64,000 nucleotides of DNA from Streptomyces sp. PsTaAH-137 (lineage in GTDB: Bacteria; Actinomycetota; Actinomycetes; Streptomycetales; Streptomycetaceae): the NCBI RefSeq assembly GCF_003259365.1, contig NZ_QLLY01000012.1, positions 67,089-131,088 on the forward strand, written 5' to 3'. This document shows positions 16,664 to 24,724 of the stretch, one piece after another (within the stretch, counting starts at the first letter, position 1; the number at the start of each line of letters is the position of its first letter). A program made the translations under genes and the position numbers. The notes below the pieces were generated by a model. That model was not told where the DNA came from, made no database searches, and saw nothing but the letters and a program-made list of their open reading frames with translations.

Positions 16664-16746
16664 TGCCCGGAACCGGACTTGAACCGGTACGCCCGCGAGG
16701 GGCAGCGAGGTTTAAGCTCGCCGTGTCTGCATTCCACCATCCGGGC
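16664..16746 (-). tRNA. bldA: tRNA-Leu(UAA), bldA
   Basis: A full class II tRNA can be folded by eye. The acceptor stem is GCCCGGA / TCCGGGC, the anticodon stem GCGAG / CTCGC encloses the loop CTTAAAC (anticodon TAA, 16712-16714), there is a long variable arm, and the T arm has GGTTCAAGTCC. The discriminator is A. The genome continues CCT, so the terminal CCA is not encoded. This is the only tRNA that reads UUA leucine codons. In Streptomyces it is bldA, which limits translation of TTA-containing developmental and antibiotic genes. It lies between pobA and an ABC exporter. A TTA codon occurs in the gene at 46584-49328. Confidence 0.95.
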
Positions 16747-17164
16747 AGGCTGAGCGGCTCCGCGTCGACCTTCCGAGCCTATCCGGCGGCATCCCCCGAA
16801 CAGCGGAACAACAGCCCGATGTTGTCTTATTTTATTGACGTCTGAGGGTGCATCAGCCCATGACAGCGGCTATCCGCACATGCCGGGGGCCCTTCCACGC
16901 GCGCGTGCCCCCACTCGGTGATTGACGGAATTTCACCTCCGCCCCACGTGCGGTAGCCCAGGTTCCGCTCAGCGCGGCGCCCGGCCGGCGCTCTCAGGGT
17001 CCCGTGTCATACCTGGGGATGACTCCGGCGCTCCCGGTCCACCGGAAGTCGCCCCCGCGAACGGGAACTGCGGCTGACTTCAGCGGCGCGATCGGCACGG
17101 ACGATGGAATCAGTCCCCGATCGCCTTCCCGATCGTCCTTCCCGACCGACAGGAGCACCCACCC
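16747..17164. other. Intergenic region between bldA and the ABC exporter
   Basis: About 420 bases without a gene. It must hold the leftward bldA promoter and the rightward exporter promoter. An AT-rich island TCTTATTTTATTGACGT (about 16825-16841) stands out in the GC-rich background. GTCATACCTGGGGATGAC (about 17007-17024) has inverted GTCAT/ATGAC ends nearer the exporter. No convincing -35/-10 pair can be fixed by eye. Confidence 0.5.
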
Positions 17165-17935
17165 GTGACCACCACCCCGCTCGCAGGCCGGACCACCACG
17201 GCGGCCGCCCGCGCCACGGATCTCTCCAAGATCTACGGACAGGGCGAGACCCAGGTGGTCGCGCTCGACCGGGTCTCCGTCGAGTTCCGGCAGGCCGAGT
17301 TCACCGCGATCATGGGCCCGTCCGGCTCCGGCAAGTCGACGCTGATGCACTGCGTCGCGGGCCTGGACACCTTCTCCTCCGGCTCGGTCCGCATCGGTGA
17401 GACCGAGCTCGGCACGCTCAAGGACAAGCAGCTCACCAAGCTCCGCCGGGACAAGATCGGCTTCATCTTCCAGGCGTTCAACCTGCTGCCGACGCTGACT
17501 GCCCTGGAGAACATCACGCTCCCCATGGACATCGCGGGCCGCAAGCCCGACAAGCAGTGGCTGGAGAACGTGATCCAGATGGTGGGCCTCTCCGGCCGCC
17601 TCGGCCACCGCCCCTCGGAGCTCTCCGGCGGCCAGCAGCAGCGCGTCGCGGTCGCCCGCGCGCTCGCCTCCCAGCCCGAGATCATCTTCGGCGACGAGCC
17701 CACCGGAAACCTGGACTCGCGCTCCGGCGCCGAGGTCCTCGGCTTCCTGCGCAACTCCGTGCGCGAGCTGGGGCAGACGGTCGTCATGGTCACCCACGAC
17801 CCGGTCGCCGCCGCCTACGCGGACCGCGTGATCTTCCTCGCCGACGGCCGGATCGTCGACGAGATGTACCAGCCGACGGCGGACACGGTCCTGGACCGCA
17901 TGAAGCGCTTCGACACCAAGGGCCGCACGAGCTAG
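17165..17935 (+). CDS. MacB/LolD-type ABC exporter ATPase (pair 1)
   Basis: A 256-residue ATPase. Walker A is GPSGSGKST, the Q-loop region is FQAFNLLPTLTALENI, the signature is LSGGQQQR, and Walker B is IIFGDEPTGNLD, the form typical of the MacB/LolD/FtsE group. It pairs with the large permease at 18024. Such systems extrude peptides or antibiotics, or work as mechanotransmission modules on cell-envelope substrates. The GTG at 17165 has AGGAG about 9 bases upstream. A close paralogue lies at 54665-55453. Confidence 0.93.
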   Translation: MTTTPLAGRTTTAAARATDLSKIYGQGETQVVALDRVSVEFRQAEFTAIMGPSGSGKSTLMHCVAGLDTFSSGSVRIGETELGTLKDKQLTKLRRDKIGFIFQAFNLLPTLTALENITLPMDIAGRKPDKQWLENVIQMVGLSGRLGHRPSELSGGQQQRVAVARALASQPEIIFGDEPTGNLDSRSGAEVLGFLRNSVRELGQTVVMVTHDPVAAAYADRVIFLADGRIVDEMYQPTADTVLDRMKRFDTKGRTS

Positions 17936-18023
17936 CCGGCCCCGGCCGCGGCATCGACGCACCCCGCGGCCCCCGACGAACCGGCTTGATGTGTCCCCAC
18001 CGAACCCTGGACTGAGCTGACCC

Positions 18024-20564
18024 ATGTTCAAAACAGCCCTGCGCAACGTGTTCGCGCACAAGGCCCGCCTGATGATGACGGTCCTCGCCGTCATGCTCGG
18101 CGTCGCCTTCGTCAGCGGCACCCTCGTCTTCACCAACACCATCTCCTCCGCCCTGGAGAAGTCCTCCGCCAAGGGCTTCGACCACGTCGACGTCGCCCTC
18201 ACCCCCGGCTCCACCGAGGCCGAGGGCGACAAGGTCAGCAAGGAGGTGAAGCTGACCGACGCCACCCTGAAGAAGGCGCGGAGCGTGCCGGGCGCCGCCT
18301 CGGCGACCGGCGTCGTCAGCGGCTACACGGCCGTCGCCGACCAGGACGGCAAGCTCGTGGGCAACGGCTTCTCCACCAAGGGCGGCAACTACGCCGGCAC
18401 CGCCGGCAAGCCCGACGACCGCTACCCGCTGGCGCAGGGCTCCGCCCCGCACGGGAAGAACCAGGTCGCCCTCGACTCCGAGACCGCCAAGCGCGCCGGG
18501 TACAAGGTCGGCGACCAGGTCCGGATGTCCGTCGACGGCCCCGTGCTCACGCCGACCCTGACCGGCATCTTCACCACCGACGACGGCAACGTGGCGGCCG
18601 GCGGCTCGCTCGCCCTGTTCGACACGGCGACGGCGCAGCAGCTCTTCCACAAGCCGGGCGCGTACGACGAGATCGACGTCAAGGCTGCGGCCGGCACCAA
18701 CCAGGACCAGCTGAAGACCCAGCTCGACCGGGCGATCGGCACCACGGCCGTGGACTCCGAGACCGGTCAGCAGCTCGCCGACGACCAGGCGGAGTCGATC
18801 GCCTCGTCGATGAGCTCCATGAAGACGATGCTGCTGGTCTTCGCCGGGATCGCGCTCTTCGTCGGCATCTTCCTCATCGCCAACACCTTCACGATGCTGG
18901 TCGCCCAGCGCACCAAGGAACTGGCCCTGATGCGCGCGGTCGGCGCCTCGCGCCGCCAGGTGACCCGGTCCGTGCTCCTGGAGGCGTTCGTCGTGGGCGC
19001 CGTCGCCGCCGTCACCGGCCTCGCGGTCGGCATCGGCATCGGCGCCGGGATGCGCGCGCTGATGAACGGCACCGGCGCGGTCATCCCCGACGGCCCGCTG
19101 GTGATCTCGCCCAGCACCGTGGTCTCCGCGCTCGTCGTCGGCGTCCTCATCACCATGCTGGCCGCCTGGCTGCCGGGCCGCCGCGCCGCGAAGATCCCGC
19201 CGGTCGCCGCGATGAACTCGGTGCACGCCGCCCCGACCACCAAGTCGATGGTGCTGCGCAACACGCTCGGCGCCCTGGTCTCCGCCGCCGGTGTCGCGGC
19301 CGTGCTCGCCGCGACGACGATGAGCGGCGACTCCGGCCAGGCCCCCATGGGCCTCGGCGCCGCCCTGCTCGTCATCGGTGTCTTCATCCTGACGCCGCTG
19401 CTGTCCCGCCCGCTGATCGCCGCAGCGGCCCCGCTGCTGCGCGTCTTCGGCATCTCCGGCAAGCTGGCCCGCCTCAACTCGGTCCGCAACCCGCGCCGCA
19501 CCGCCGCCACCGCCTCGGCCCTGATGATCGGCCTGACCCTGATCACCGGCCTGACGGTGATCGCGGGCAGCGTCCAGGGCGCGATCAACAAGATGGCCGC
19601 CGACGCCATCAAGGCGGACTACGTCGTCTCGATGGCGAACGGCAACGCGCTCTCCCCCGACGTCCTGAAGACCCTGGACGGCACGGACGGCGTCACCGCC
19701 AGCACCGGCCTGACCAACTCGCCCTCCCGTGTCGACGGCAAGACCGAGTTCCTGACCGGGGTCAACGGCAGGACGATCCGGCAGCTCGCCGCGCTCGACA
19801 TGAACAGCGGCCGGTTCACCGTCGGCGGCTCGGACATCGTGGTCGACGACAAGACCGCGAAGGAGTACGGCTGGAAGACCGGCTCGTCCTTCACCACGAC
19901 CTACGAGGACGGCAAGAAGCAGCGGCTGACCGTCGCGGGCGTCTACCAGCACAACGAGATGATGCAGGGCGTCCTGATCGACTCGGCGACCCTCACCCCG
20001 CACGTCGACGGCACCGCCACCGACATGCAGGTCATGGTGAAGATGTCCGGCGGCGCCACCGAGGCCAACCAGGACAGGCTCACCAAGGCCCTCGGCGAGA
20101 ACCCGGCGATCCAGGTCCAGGACAAGCAGGACATCTCCAACCAGATCGCTCAGATCTTCACGCTGATGCTGAACATGCTCTACGGCCTGCTCGCCATGGC
20201 GGTCATCGTCGCCGTCCTCGGCGTCATCAACACCCTCGCCATGTCGGTCTTCGAGCGTCAGCAGGAGATCGGGATGCTCCGCGCGATCGGCATCGACCGC
20301 AAGGGCATCAAGCGCATGGTCCGCCTGGAGTCCCTGGTGATCTCCCTGTTCGGCGGCGTCCTCGGCATCGGGCTCGGCGTGTTCTTCGGCTGGGCGGCCG
20401 GTCAGCTGATCGGCAACGCGATGTCGACGTACGAACTGATCCTGCCCTGGGGCCGGATGGGCGTCTTCCTCGCCCTGGCCGCCGTGGTCGGCATCCTGGC
20501 GGCCCTGTGGCCGGCCCGCCGCGCGGCCCGGCTGAACATGCTCGCCGCGATCAAGGCCGAGTAG
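18024..20564 (+). CDS. FtsX/MacB-type ABC permease (pair 1)
   Basis: An 846-residue permease with two FtsX modules. An N-terminal helix (RLMMTVLAVMLGVAFVSGTLVF) is followed by a large extracellular domain (residues about 45-265). Then come three helices, a second helix near 495 (MIGLTLITGLTVIAGSV), a second extracellular domain, and three C-terminal helices ending AARLNMLAAIKAE. The core sequence LMRAVGASRRQV is repeated as MLRAIGIDRKGI, showing the internal duplication. It partners the ATPase 88 bases upstream. Substrate unknown. Confidence 0.92.
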   Translation: MFKTALRNVFAHKARLMMTVLAVMLGVAFVSGTLVFTNTISSALEKSSAKGFDHVDVALTPGSTEAEGDKVSKEVKLTDATLKKARSVPGAASATGVVSGYTAVADQDGKLVGNGFSTKGGNYAGTAGKPDDRYPLAQGSAPHGKNQVALDSETAKRAGYKVGDQVRMSVDGPVLTPTLTGIFTTDDGNVAAGGSLALFDTATAQQLFHKPGAYDEIDVKAAAGTNQDQLKTQLDRAIGTTAVDSETGQQLADDQAESIASSMSSMKTMLLVFAGIALFVGIFLIANTFTMLVAQRTKELALMRAVGASRRQVTRSVLLEAFVVGAVAAVTGLAVGIGIGAGMRALMNGTGAVIPDGPLVISPSTVVSALVVGVLITMLAAWLPGRRAAKIPPVAAMNSVHAAPTTKSMVLRNTLGALVSAAGVAAVLAATTMSGDSGQAPMGLGAALLVIGVFILTPLLSRPLIAAAAPLLRVFGISGKLARLNSVRNPRRTAATASALMIGLTLITGLTVIAGSVQGAINKMAADAIKADYVVSMANGNALSPDVLKTLDGTDGVTASTGLTNSPSRVDGKTEFLTGVNGRTIRQLAALDMNSGRFTVGGSDIVVDDKTAKEYGWKTGSSFTTTYEDGKKQRLTVAGVYQHNEMMQGVLIDSATLTPHVDGTATDMQVMVKMSGGATEANQDRLTKALGENPAIQVQDKQDISNQIAQIFTLMLNMLYGLLAMAVIVAVLGVINTLAMSVFERQQEIGMLRAIGIDRKGIKRMVRLESLVISLFGGVLGIGLGVFFGWAAGQLIGNAMSTYELILPWGRMGVFLALAAVVGILAALWPARRAARLNMLAAIKAE

Positions 20565-20583
20565 CGGAGGTCCCGCACACGCG

Positions 20584-20618
20584 GAGGGGGCGCCCGGTGG
20601 TTCACCGGGCGCCCCCTC
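20584..20618 (+). terminator. Terminator of ABC exporter 1
   Basis: A 16-bp perfect stem GAGGGGGCGCCCGGTG / CACCGGGCGCCCCCTC with a 3-base loop. It starts 19 bases after the permease stop and can also serve the convergent methyltransferase gene. Confidence 0.85.
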
Positions 20619-20663
20619 GGCGTACGTACACGTGCAAACGCCGTGCAGGTCGTACGGGCTTTC

Positions 20664-21968
20664 CTACGGGTTCCAGGTCCGGGCCCGCAGCGGCATCCCC
20701 GACGCCCCGGCCGGCGGGGTCCTCACGGCGAGGATCTGGTTGACGCCGATCCGGTTGCGCTCGAAGCTCAGGGCCGACGCGGCCATGTACAGCCGCCAGA
20801 TCCTGGCCCGGCCGGGGCTGACCAGCTTCAGCGCCTCGGCCCAGCGGGCCTCCAGGTTCCGCACCCACTGGCGCAGGGTGAGGGCGTAGTGCTCCCGGAT
20901 CGCCTCGACGTCCCGCACCTCGAACCCGGCCCGCTCCAGGAGCCCGGCCGTGGTGCCGACGGGCGCGAGCTCCCCGTCGGGGAAGACGTACGCGTCGATG
21001 AACTCGTCGACCTCGTAGGCCGACTCGTCGCGCTGCGGACGGCGCGCGATCTGGTGGTTGAGCAGCCGCCCGCCGGGGGCCAGCAGGGCGTACAGGTCCT
21101 GCGCGTACTCCAGGTACCGGTCGGCGCCGACGTGCTCGGCCATGCCGATGGAGGAGATCGCGTCGTACGGGCCGTCGCGCACGTCGCGGTAGTCCTGGAC
21201 GCGGATCTCGACGCGGTCGGTGAGCCCCTCGTCGGCGACGCGCTTGCGGGCGAACGCGGCCTGTTCCTGCGAGAGGGTGACGCCGACGACGCTCACCCCG
21301 TGCTCACGGGCGGCATGGACGGCCATGGAGCCCCAGCCGCAGCCGACGTCGAGCAGCCGCATCCCGGGCCTCAGGCCGAGCTTGCGGGAGATCAGCTCCA
21401 GCTTGTCGCGCTGGGCGGATTCGAGCGTGGCGTCCGGCGACTCCCAGTAGGCGCAGGAGTAGACCATGGACGGCCCGAGGACCAGCTCGTAGAAGTCGTT
21501 GCCCACGTCGTAGTGGTGGCTGATGGCCTGCTTGTCGCTGCCCTTGGTGTGCAGATGGAGGCGGCCCTTGCGGCGCATCTCCTCGGCGGGCGGCGCGGGC
21601 GGCGGGTACGGCCCCGCCAGCTTCACCAGCTCGCGCACCCCGGCCCGGACGGACGGGTCCTTCAGGGCCTCGGCGAGGCTCCTGCGCGGAGCCTCGTCGT
21701 CGTGCTCCCAGATGAGGCCCGCCATCGCGTCCAGGGCCTCGTACAGGTCGCCCTCGACGTCCAGTTCACCGGCCACCCAGGCGCGGGCCAGGCCGAGTTC
21801 GCCCGGCTTCCAGAGCAGGCGGCGCAGGGCACGCCGGTGGCGGACCACAAGGGCGGGGGCGTCCGGGGGGCCGGCCTCGGAGCCGTCCCAGGCGCGCAGG
21901 CGCACGGGAAGTTCAGTGCCGAGCAGCTGCTCGGCGAGGTTCTTCAGCCGCTGTGCGGCGTCCTGCAT
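20664..21968 (-). CDS. Cyclopropane-fatty-acyl-phospholipid synthase family methyltransferase
   Basis: A 434-residue SAM-dependent enzyme of the CFAS/mycolic-acid methyltransferase family. It transfers a methylene or methyl group to acyl-chain double bonds in membrane lipids. An N-terminal domain (residues 1-110, LARAWVAGELDVEGDLYEAL) precedes the catalytic part. Family motifs are SDKQAISHHYDVGNDFYELVLGPSMVYSCAYW, the SAM site LLDVGCGWGSMAVHAA, and ISSIGMAEHVGADRY. The ATG at 21968 follows GGAGG at 8 bases; the frame extends further upstream but without support. Just upstream (22095-22115) is the near-palindrome TACATG...CATGTA in an AT-richer stretch, probably the promoter. Confidence 0.92.
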   Translation of the reverse strand: MQDAAQRLKNLAEQLLGTELPVRLRAWDGSEAGPPDAPALVVRHRRALRRLLWKPGELGLARAWVAGELDVEGDLYEALDAMAGLIWEHDDEAPRRSLAEALKDPSVRAGVRELVKLAGPYPPPAPPAEEMRRKGRLHLHTKGSDKQAISHHYDVGNDFYELVLGPSMVYSCAYWESPDATLESAQRDKLELISRKLGLRPGMRLLDVGCGWGSMAVHAAREHGVSVVGVTLSQEQAAFARKRVADEGLTDRVEIRVQDYRDVRDGPYDAISSIGMAEHVGADRYLEYAQDLYALLAPGGRLLNHQIARRPQRDESAYEVDEFIDAYVFPDGELAPVGTTAGLLERAGFEVRDVEAIREHYALTLRQWVRNLEARWAEALKLVSPGRARIWRLYMAASALSFERNRIGVNQILAVRTPPAGASGMPLRARTWNP

Positions 21969-22150
21969 GGCGCACACCTCCGTGTCGTCGGAGATACCGG
22001 AGCGCCCCGAGAACGGGGCCCGGTCCAACAGCAGGTAAACACCAACCGCCCGGCTCCGCAGTCCCGTTACCGGGTTACGGATGGGCAAAATACATGTAGC
22101 CACCATGTAATTTGTCCGATTGCGCCACTCACGGGAGAGCACGGCAACGC

Positions 22151-22192
22151 CGAAGGGACCGCCTGCACCACGGATGGCAGGCGGCCCCTTCG
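22151..22192 (-). terminator. Terminator of ndh
   Basis: The stem CGAAGGG-A-CCGCCTGC / GCAGGCGG-C-CCCTTCG has one internal mismatch and lies 20 bases after the ndh stop. Confidence 0.75.
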
Positions 22193-22211
22193 GGCTGTGA
22201 ACGGTGTACTG

Positions 22212-23612
22212 CTACGAGGCCTTGGCCTCGGCCTTCTTCTCCTCCGCCTTCGGCGCCTCGGCGGCGGCAGGCTTCGGTGCCGGCTTGGCGGCCTCGTAGA
22301 ACTCCTCGCGCGGAGTCTCCAGGGCGCCCAGCGCGGTGATGTCGCGCTTCTGGAACATGTTGATCGTCCACTCGGCGATCACACGGACCTTGCGGTTGTA
22401 CGTCGGCATGGCGAGCCCGTGGTAGCCACGGTGCATGTACCAGGCGAGACGGCCCTTGAGCTTGATCTTCATCTTGCCCATGACGATCATCGCGACGCCC
22501 TTGTGCAGGCCCAGACCGGCGACCGCACCCTTGTTGGCGTGCTTGTACTCGCCCTGCGGGAAGCCCCGCATGCCCGAGACCACGTTGTCCGCGAGGACCT
22601 TGGCCTGGCGCATGGCGTGCTGCGCGTTCGGCGGGCACCAGGCGTTCTCGTTGCCCGCGGCGCGGCCGACGAGGTCCGGGACCTGGGCGTTGTCGCCCGC
22701 GGCCCAGATGTAGTCGGTGCCCTGCACCTGGAGGGTGGCGGCGGTGTCCACGTGGCCGCGCGGGCCGAGCGGGAGACCGAAGCGGGCGAGCGCCGGGTTC
22801 GGCTTCACGCCGGCGGTCCACACGATGGTGTTGGCGTCGACCTCCAGGCCGTTGCTCAGCACCACGTGACCGTCGACGCAGGACGGCATCGTCGTCTTCA
22901 GGTAGACCTCGATACCGCGCGACTCAAGGTGCTTGCGGCCGTAGGTGCCGAGGTCGGGACCGACCTCCGGGAGCACCTTGTCGGCGGCGTCGACGAGCAC
23001 GAAGCGCATGTCCTCGCGCTTCACGTTCTTGTAGAACTTGGCCGCGTCGCGCGCCAGGTCCTCGACCTCACCGATCGTCTCGGCGCCCGCGAAGCCACCG
23101 CCGACGAAGACGAAGGTGAGCGCCTTGCGGCGGATCTCCTCGTCCGTGGTCGACTCGGCCTTGTCGAGCTGCTCGAGCACGTGGTTGCGCAGGCCGATGG
23201 CCTCCTCGACACCCTTCATACCGATGCCGACCTCGGCGAGGCCCGGCGTCGGGAAGGTGCGGGAGACCGCGCCGAGCGCGATCACCAGGTAGTCGAAGGG
23301 CACCTCGTACGCCTCGCCGACGAGCGGGGCGACCGTGGCGACCTTGCGGTCCTGGTCGATGGTGGTGACGCGGCCGGTGAGAATCTCGGCTCCCGGCACA
23401 GCGCGTCGCAGCGGGACGACGACGTTGCGCGGCGAGATGCTGCCGGCGGCGGTCTCGGGGAGGAAGGGCTGGTACGTCATGTACGAGCGCGGGTCCACGA
23501 CCGTGACGGTCGCTTCCGCGTAACGCATCTTCTTGAGGATGCGACGCGCTGCGTACAGGCCTACGTACCCACCCCCGACAATGAGGATCCTGGGACGCTC
23601 CGTGGTGCTCAT
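22212..23612 (-). CDS. ndh: Type II NADH dehydrogenase
   Basis: A 466-residue flavoprotein that passes electrons from NADH to menaquinone without pumping protons. The FAD Rossmann motif is ILIVGGGYVGLYAARRI, the NADH motif is FVFVGGGFAGAETIGE, and the second FAD motif is IWAAGDNAQVPD. The membrane-binding end follows, and then a low-complexity Ala/Lys/Glu tail (KPAAAEAPKAEEKKAEAKAS) which is not needed for catalysis in the family. The ATG at 23612 gives MSTTERPRILIVGGG. A Rex-like operator lies upstream at 23921-23939, which would couple expression to NADH/NAD balance. Confidence 0.94.
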   Translation of the reverse strand: MSTTERPRILIVGGGYVGLYAARRILKKMRYAEATVTVVDPRSYMTYQPFLPETAAGSISPRNVVVPLRRAVPGAEILTGRVTTIDQDRKVATVAPLVGEAYEVPFDYLVIALGAVSRTFPTPGLAEVGIGMKGVEEAIGLRNHVLEQLDKAESTTDEEIRRKALTFVFVGGGFAGAETIGEVEDLARDAAKFYKNVKREDMRFVLVDAADKVLPEVGPDLGTYGRKHLESRGIEVYLKTTMPSCVDGHVVLSNGLEVDANTIVWTAGVKPNPALARFGLPLGPRGHVDTAATLQVQGTDYIWAAGDNAQVPDLVGRAAGNENAWCPPNAQHAMRQAKVLADNVVSGMRGFPQGEYKHANKGAVAGLGLHKGVAMIVMGKMKIKLKGRLAWYMHRGYHGLAMPTYNRKVRVIAEWTINMFQKRDITALGALETPREEFYEAAKPAPKPAAAEAPKAEEKKAEAKAS

Positions 23613-23920
23613 GCCATCGAGTATCCACCCGAGTGGAGGGGGGTGCTCGTGCGCCCCTTCACAAGGTTCCCCAACCCCTCTGCTACACTTCGCCGCCCAC
23701 GTGACCCATGTCATGGTGCGCCGGGGGAACCGCACGGCTCCGCCAGTCGTTGCACACCCCTCTTGAGCAGCGACAGCGGGCATTCGGCGGCACTGGACCA
23801 CCCCCGGATTTCATCCGCGCGTAACACCGGTGGAACCGCCCGGATCGTCTCCGGAAGCGTCCTTCGTACGCCCCGGACGGACCCAAGGGCCCGTAACGGC
23901 GTCCAACAGGGCCGAATTCC

Positions 23921-23939
23921 TTGTGAAGAACTTCACGAA
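23921..23939. promoter_or_regulatory. Rex-like operator (ROP) upstream of ndh
   Basis: TTGTGAAGAACTTCACGAA matches the known Rex consensus TGTGAACNNNTTCACA with mismatches only at the C of GAAC and the final A. It contains the perfect inner repeat GTGAAG / CTTCAC (23923-23936). It lies about 310 bases upstream of the ndh start in a 529-base gap without genes. Apart from this and the toxin-antitoxin operator at its right end, the gap shows nothing else. Confidence 0.6.
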
Positions 23940-24112
23940 GTTTCCCGACGGGGTGTCGCCGGAGGGTGTCGCGGGCCCCTTCCGGGGTGCTCAGACGCCG
24001 TGCGGGGCGCTCAGAAGTGGGCTTCTCGCGGCCCTTCGCTCCCGCCGATACCGCCACCGGGCGAGGCCGAACCCGAGGCCCGCAGCGCGGGTCGCATGCA
24101 CGACACTTTCGC

Positions 24113-24134
24113 GTGTACACACAAACGCGTACAC
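24113..24134. promoter_or_regulatory. Toxin-antitoxin autoregulatory site
   Basis: The palindrome GTGTACAC (24113-24120) and a similar GCGTACAC (24127-24134), spaced 14 bases start to start, end 8 bases before the antitoxin ATG. Phd/YefM antitoxins repress their own operons by binding short palindromes with TGTACA cores, so this is a likely operator overlapping the promoter. Confidence 0.6.
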
Positions 24135-24141
24135 TTCCCGT

Positions 24142-24414
24142 ATGACGGAAAGCAACGTGACAGTGCGGGAGGCCCGCGCGCACCTCGCGGACCACATCAA
24201 TCGCGCCGAGCAGGGCACGCCCACGGTCATCACTCGCAATGGCGTACCGGTGGCCGCCGTGGTTCCGATCGCGGATTTCGACGCGCTGGAGGAAGCGGCC
24301 GATGTACTGCTCGCCCGGGAGGCGGAAGCGGTCCTCGCGGAGGGGGCCCCGACCGTGACCATGGCCGAGCTGCTGGCGGACCTGTTCACCGAGCGAACCG
24401 AAGGCGCCGCGTGA
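24142..24414 (+). CDS. Phd/YefM-family antitoxin
   Basis: A 90-residue antitoxin. The N-terminal part VTVREARAHLADHINRAEQGTPTVITRNGVPVAAVVPIADFDAL is the Phd/YefM DNA-binding fold; the acidic C-terminal helix region should wrap and neutralise the toxin. It overlaps the toxin gene by 4 bp (GTGA), the usual coupled arrangement. It is expected to autorepress through the palindromes at 24113-24134. Confidence 0.92.
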   Translation: MTESNVTVREARAHLADHINRAEQGTPTVITRNGVPVAAVVPIADFDALEEAADVLLAREAEAVLAEGAPTVTMAELLADLFTERTEGAA

Positions 24415-24680
24415 AGTACGCGTTCCGGTTCACCACAGCGGCGCAGCGGCAGCTCCGGGCCATCGACCGCCCTGCCGCCATGCGCATCCTCGCCGCCCTG
24501 ACCGCGCTCGGCGACGATCCGTACCGCGAGGACGCCGACATCAAGAAGCTCACCGGCCCCTCAGGGCTCTATCGGCTCCGCGTCGGCACCTACCGGATCG
24601 CCTACCAGGTCGAGGACGGCGAACTCATCGTCCTCGTCGTCAAGGTCGGCGACCGACGCGACGTCCACCGCAACATCTGA
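24411..24680 (+). CDS. RelE/ParE-family toxin
   Basis: An 89-residue RelE-superfamily toxin (KYAFRFTTAAQRQLRAID at the start, KKLTGPSGLYRLRVGTYRIAYQVEDGELIVLVVKVGDRRDVHR at the end). RelE members cleave mRNA in the ribosome A site. The conserved basic residues and the C-terminal Arg/His-rich strand are present. The GTG at 24411 overlaps the antitoxin stop. Intact and in frame, so the pair is probably functional. Confidence 0.92.
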   Translation: MKYAFRFTTAAQRQLRAIDRPAAMRILAALTALGDDPYREDADIKKLTGPSGLYRLRVGTYRIAYQVEDGELIVLVVKVGDRRDVHRNI

Positions 24681-24685
24681 GCAGC

Positions 24686-24714
24686 GGGCCCGGCGCCCGT
24701 AAGGCACCGGGCCC
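24686..24714. terminator. Bidirectional terminator between relE and ppx/gppA
   Basis: The stem GGGCCCGG-C-GCC / GGC-A-CCGGGCCC lies in the 44-base gap between the convergent genes. Confidence 0.65.
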
Positions 24715-24724
24715 CGTCCGGGCG

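Noticed and set aside
20643-24680. Very long plus-strand open frame running into the RelE gene
   Set aside because: Only its last 90 codons are real (RelE). The rest is antisense to the methyltransferase and ndh genes and has no starts or domains of its own.
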